From Merdibacter sp965119685 (lineage in GTDB: Bacteria > Bacillota_I > Bacilli_A > Erysipelotrichales > Erysipelotrichaceae): DNA of 64,000 bases. The position numbers and the translations under genes were made by a program. The notes under the pieces were generated by a model. The model was given only the letters and a program-made list of their open reading frames with translations. It did no database searches and had not been told where the DNA came from. This document shows positions 62,993 through 64,000 of the stretch, one piece after another; within the stretch, counting starts at the first letter, position 1; each line of letters starts with the position of its first letter. The stretch lies in assembly GCA_965119685.1 (NCBI GenBank), contig OZ221971.1, positions 496,001-560,000 on the forward strand, written 5' to 3'.

Positions 62993-63218
62993 GAAATCTG
63001 AAAATCTGTTGCCGTTCCCTGTCATTTCCGCAGCGGCAAACGGCGACACAACCGCCATGTGCGCGATCTTGAAGCATTACGAGGGTTACATAGCGAAACT
63101 TTGTACCCGCACGCTGAAAGACGACGCGGGCAATACCTATTCCTATGTGGACGAGGAAATGCGTAACAGGCTGCAAGTGCGCCTTATTACCCGCACCCTT
63201 GCTTTTCATGTAGGATAA
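62976..63218 (+). CDS. Helix-turn-helix protein (Tn916 orf8-like)
   Basis: 80 residues: LLPFPVISAAANGDTTAMCAILKHYEGYIAKL is the conserved core of the small protein that follows the sigma gene in Tn916 and relatives. Likely acts with it. GGAGG upstream within the sigma gene. Confidence 0.8.
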   Translation: MMNTVRKSENLLPFPVISAAANGDTTAMCAILKHYEGYIAKLCTRTLKDDAGNTYSYVDEEMRNRLQVRLITRTLAFHVG

Positions 63219-63673
63219 TCTTTTAGCCCATGCGGGGAGCGTGTCCCCTTTCCACGCTTCCCGTTATGGGCTATTTGTCGTTCCGTAACAGCACATCGGA
63301 AACGGTGTACTGTTACAGGCCGACAAAGCCTATTGTTCCTTGACAAAGAAAGCGGCCTTTGGTGCGCAGCATAACAGGCAACGGGTACATTCCGTCTGTA
63401 CCGAGCCGGGCGGCGGGTACGCCATGACCGCTTTTCCCCGTTGGGGAAAAGTCGAGCGAGAACTACCGCGCCGTAAAACAAGTTTAGCAGCTTGTGGGCG
63501 ACGACATACAAGGCGGCACAATGATACTCCCGCGTTGAACACCCTCAAAGTATTGCGCGGCGCACCCATAAGCATGGGCCGGGGTGAAACTCCCGTGAGG
63601 TTGCAGCTAACAACCGCCCGTTTTGCCTTTTGACGAATATAGTTTATCCATACAGGAAAAGGAGGTTTTTCTA
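63219..63673 (+). other. Densely structured non-coding region before the recombinase
   Basis: A series of hairpins without a gene: TAGCCCAT/ATGGGCTA enclosing GGGAGCGTG/CACGCTTCCC (63224-63273); TTTGTCG/CGACAAA enclosing GTAACAG/CTGTTAC (about 63274-63328); CTTTTCCCC/GGGGAAAAG (63429-63449); and near the end three adjacent stems CCCAT/ATGGG, CGGGG/CTCCCG and GGTTG/CAACC (about 63567-63618). It may hold a regulatory RNA or recombination sites. Confidence 0.6.
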
Positions 63674-63847
63674 ATGGATAAAAAACAGACAATTACAACC
63701 GAACGCAAAATAGGGAAAATCACCTATCTTGTTCAAGCGTTGCCGAGTGAAAAGGCAACCGATACAATCCATAAAAAGATTGAAAAACTCATTGTAAAGG
63801 ATTTGCAGAAAAAGCCCGGAAATCCGGGCTTTTTAGCGTCCGAGTAG
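63674..63847 (+). CDS. TnpW-like transposon-encoded protein
   Basis: 57 residues: ERKIGKITYLVQALPSEKATDTIHKKIEKLI core. AAAAGGAGG site. Precedes the recombinase by 77 bases. Its last codons form a CCCGG/CCGGG terminator (63811-63834). Confidence 0.78.
   Translation: MDKKQTITTERKIGKITYLVQALPSEKATDTIHKKIEKLIVKDLQKKPGNPGFLASE
63811..63834 (+). terminator. Terminator overlapping the end of the TnpW-like gene
   Basis: AAAGCCCGG pairs with CCGGGCTTT, with extra T after it; 4-base loop. Confidence 0.75.
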
Positions 63848-63924
63848 TGCATTAGGCGGCGGGATATGGTATAATGATAGCAACACATTATACCTGTTTA
63901 TTCGGCTGTCGGAAAGGAGGACTA

Positions 63925-64000
63925 ATGTTACAGTCGAATAAAATCACCGCCCTTTACTGCCGTTTAAGTCAAGAGGATATGCAGGCCGGAGAAAGCGGAA
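63925..64000 (+). CDS. ICE2 serine recombinase, N-terminus only (runs off right edge)
   Basis: The first 25 residues, MLQSNKITALYCRLSQED followed by MQAGESG, match the start of large serine recombinases, including the catalytic Ser in the YCRLS motif. GGAAAGGAGG upstream. It is on the strand opposite to the IME1 recombinase and so is not its missing N-terminus; it is the natural integrase of ICE2. Confidence 0.88.
   Translation, partial: MLQSNKITALYCRLSQEDMQAGESG

Larger units (their letters stand above)
29021..64000 (+). mobile_element. ICE2: Tn1549/CTn-like conjugative element (right end outside window)
   Basis: The left junction is set at the TC dinucleotide 29020-29021 (GA on the minus strand) where IME1 recombinase homology ends. 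The element has the Tn1549-like gene order (PcfB, VirD4, Maff2, VirB6-like, PrgI, VirB4, methyltransferase, NlpC/P60 protein, DUF4315, DUF4366, TopB, LPD/ArdC protein, MobP, MobC) and a regulatory end like that of Tn916. A serine recombinase begins at 63,925 on the plus strand, so the right end should lie shortly after the window. It contains IME3 and a group II intron. Confidence 0.85.

Noticed and set aside
1..64000. tRNA or rRNA genes as integration targets
   Set aside because: No cloverleaf or rRNA segments were seen; all visible element junctions are within protein-coding genes.

Overview
The window comes from a Gram-positive gut-type Firmicute. The first 10 kb is ordinary chromosome: the end of a glycerol kinase, a 2-hydroxyacid dehydrogenase, RpiB, a glucose-family PTS permease with its LicT/GlcT antiterminator, and a small-sigma-factor/ABC-2 permease locus. 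Codon use, the PTS-RAT layout and gene content fit Erysipelotrichia or related Firmicutes, but this assignment is inference. Everything from about 10,085 to the window end is mobile DNA.

The mobile DNA is nested. (1) IME1 (10,086 to 29,020, continuing beyond the window) interrupts a chromosomal ABC-2 permease gene. It has DnaC/DnaD-like replication genes, a MobA/MobL relaxase with an IncQ-type oriT, four small sigma-like genes, a cargo operon (TetR, ECF transporter, two exporter-fold ABC half-transporters, a second S component, DtxR), TnpV, and a serine recombinase that has lost its catalytic N-terminus. (2) ICE2, a Tn1549/CTn-type conjugative element, starts at about 29,021 inside that recombinase and runs off the right edge, where its own serine recombinase begins. 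It carries a replication protein, PcfB, VirD4, Maff2, a VirB6-like protein, PrgI, VirB4, a DNA methyltransferase, an NlpC/P60 hydrolase, TopB, a very large ArdA/ArdC-type antirestriction protein, a MobP/MobC relaxosome and a Tn916-like regulatory end. (3) IME3 (31,302 to 39,109) is inserted in ICE2 virD4 and splits it at a Trp codon. It has its own recombinase (frameshifted), oriT, MobA/MobL relaxase and primase-helicase. (4) A group II intron (41,532 to 44,119) sits in the ICE2 virB6-like gene; removing it restores one 287-residue frame.

The most striking signal is a pair of predicted drug-inducible ribosome-protection cassettes on two different elements. IME3 carries a short leader peptide (MVTFMRLR) and mutually exclusive hairpins ahead of an RlmA/TlrB-like 23S rRNA methyltransferase. 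ICE2 carries a short leader peptide (MLHSMRIR), several palindromes and a strong terminator ahead of a KTR protein and an RlmN/Cfr-like radical SAM methyltransferase. Both leaders are eight codons, end in Met-Arg-X-Arg-stop, and lie in AT-rich DNA behind strong promoters. Arg-X-Arg is the macrolide-dependent ribosome stalling motif known from ErmD and mef/msr leaders.

Other notable points: both MobA/MobL relaxases appear to start at ATA codons; both lie next to a TAAGTGCGCCCT nick-region core; ICE2 has two inverted copies of an oriT-like palindrome; a perfect 25-bp inverted repeat brackets the ICE2 conjugation module; and about 450 bp before the ICE2 recombinase is densely palindromic without a gene.
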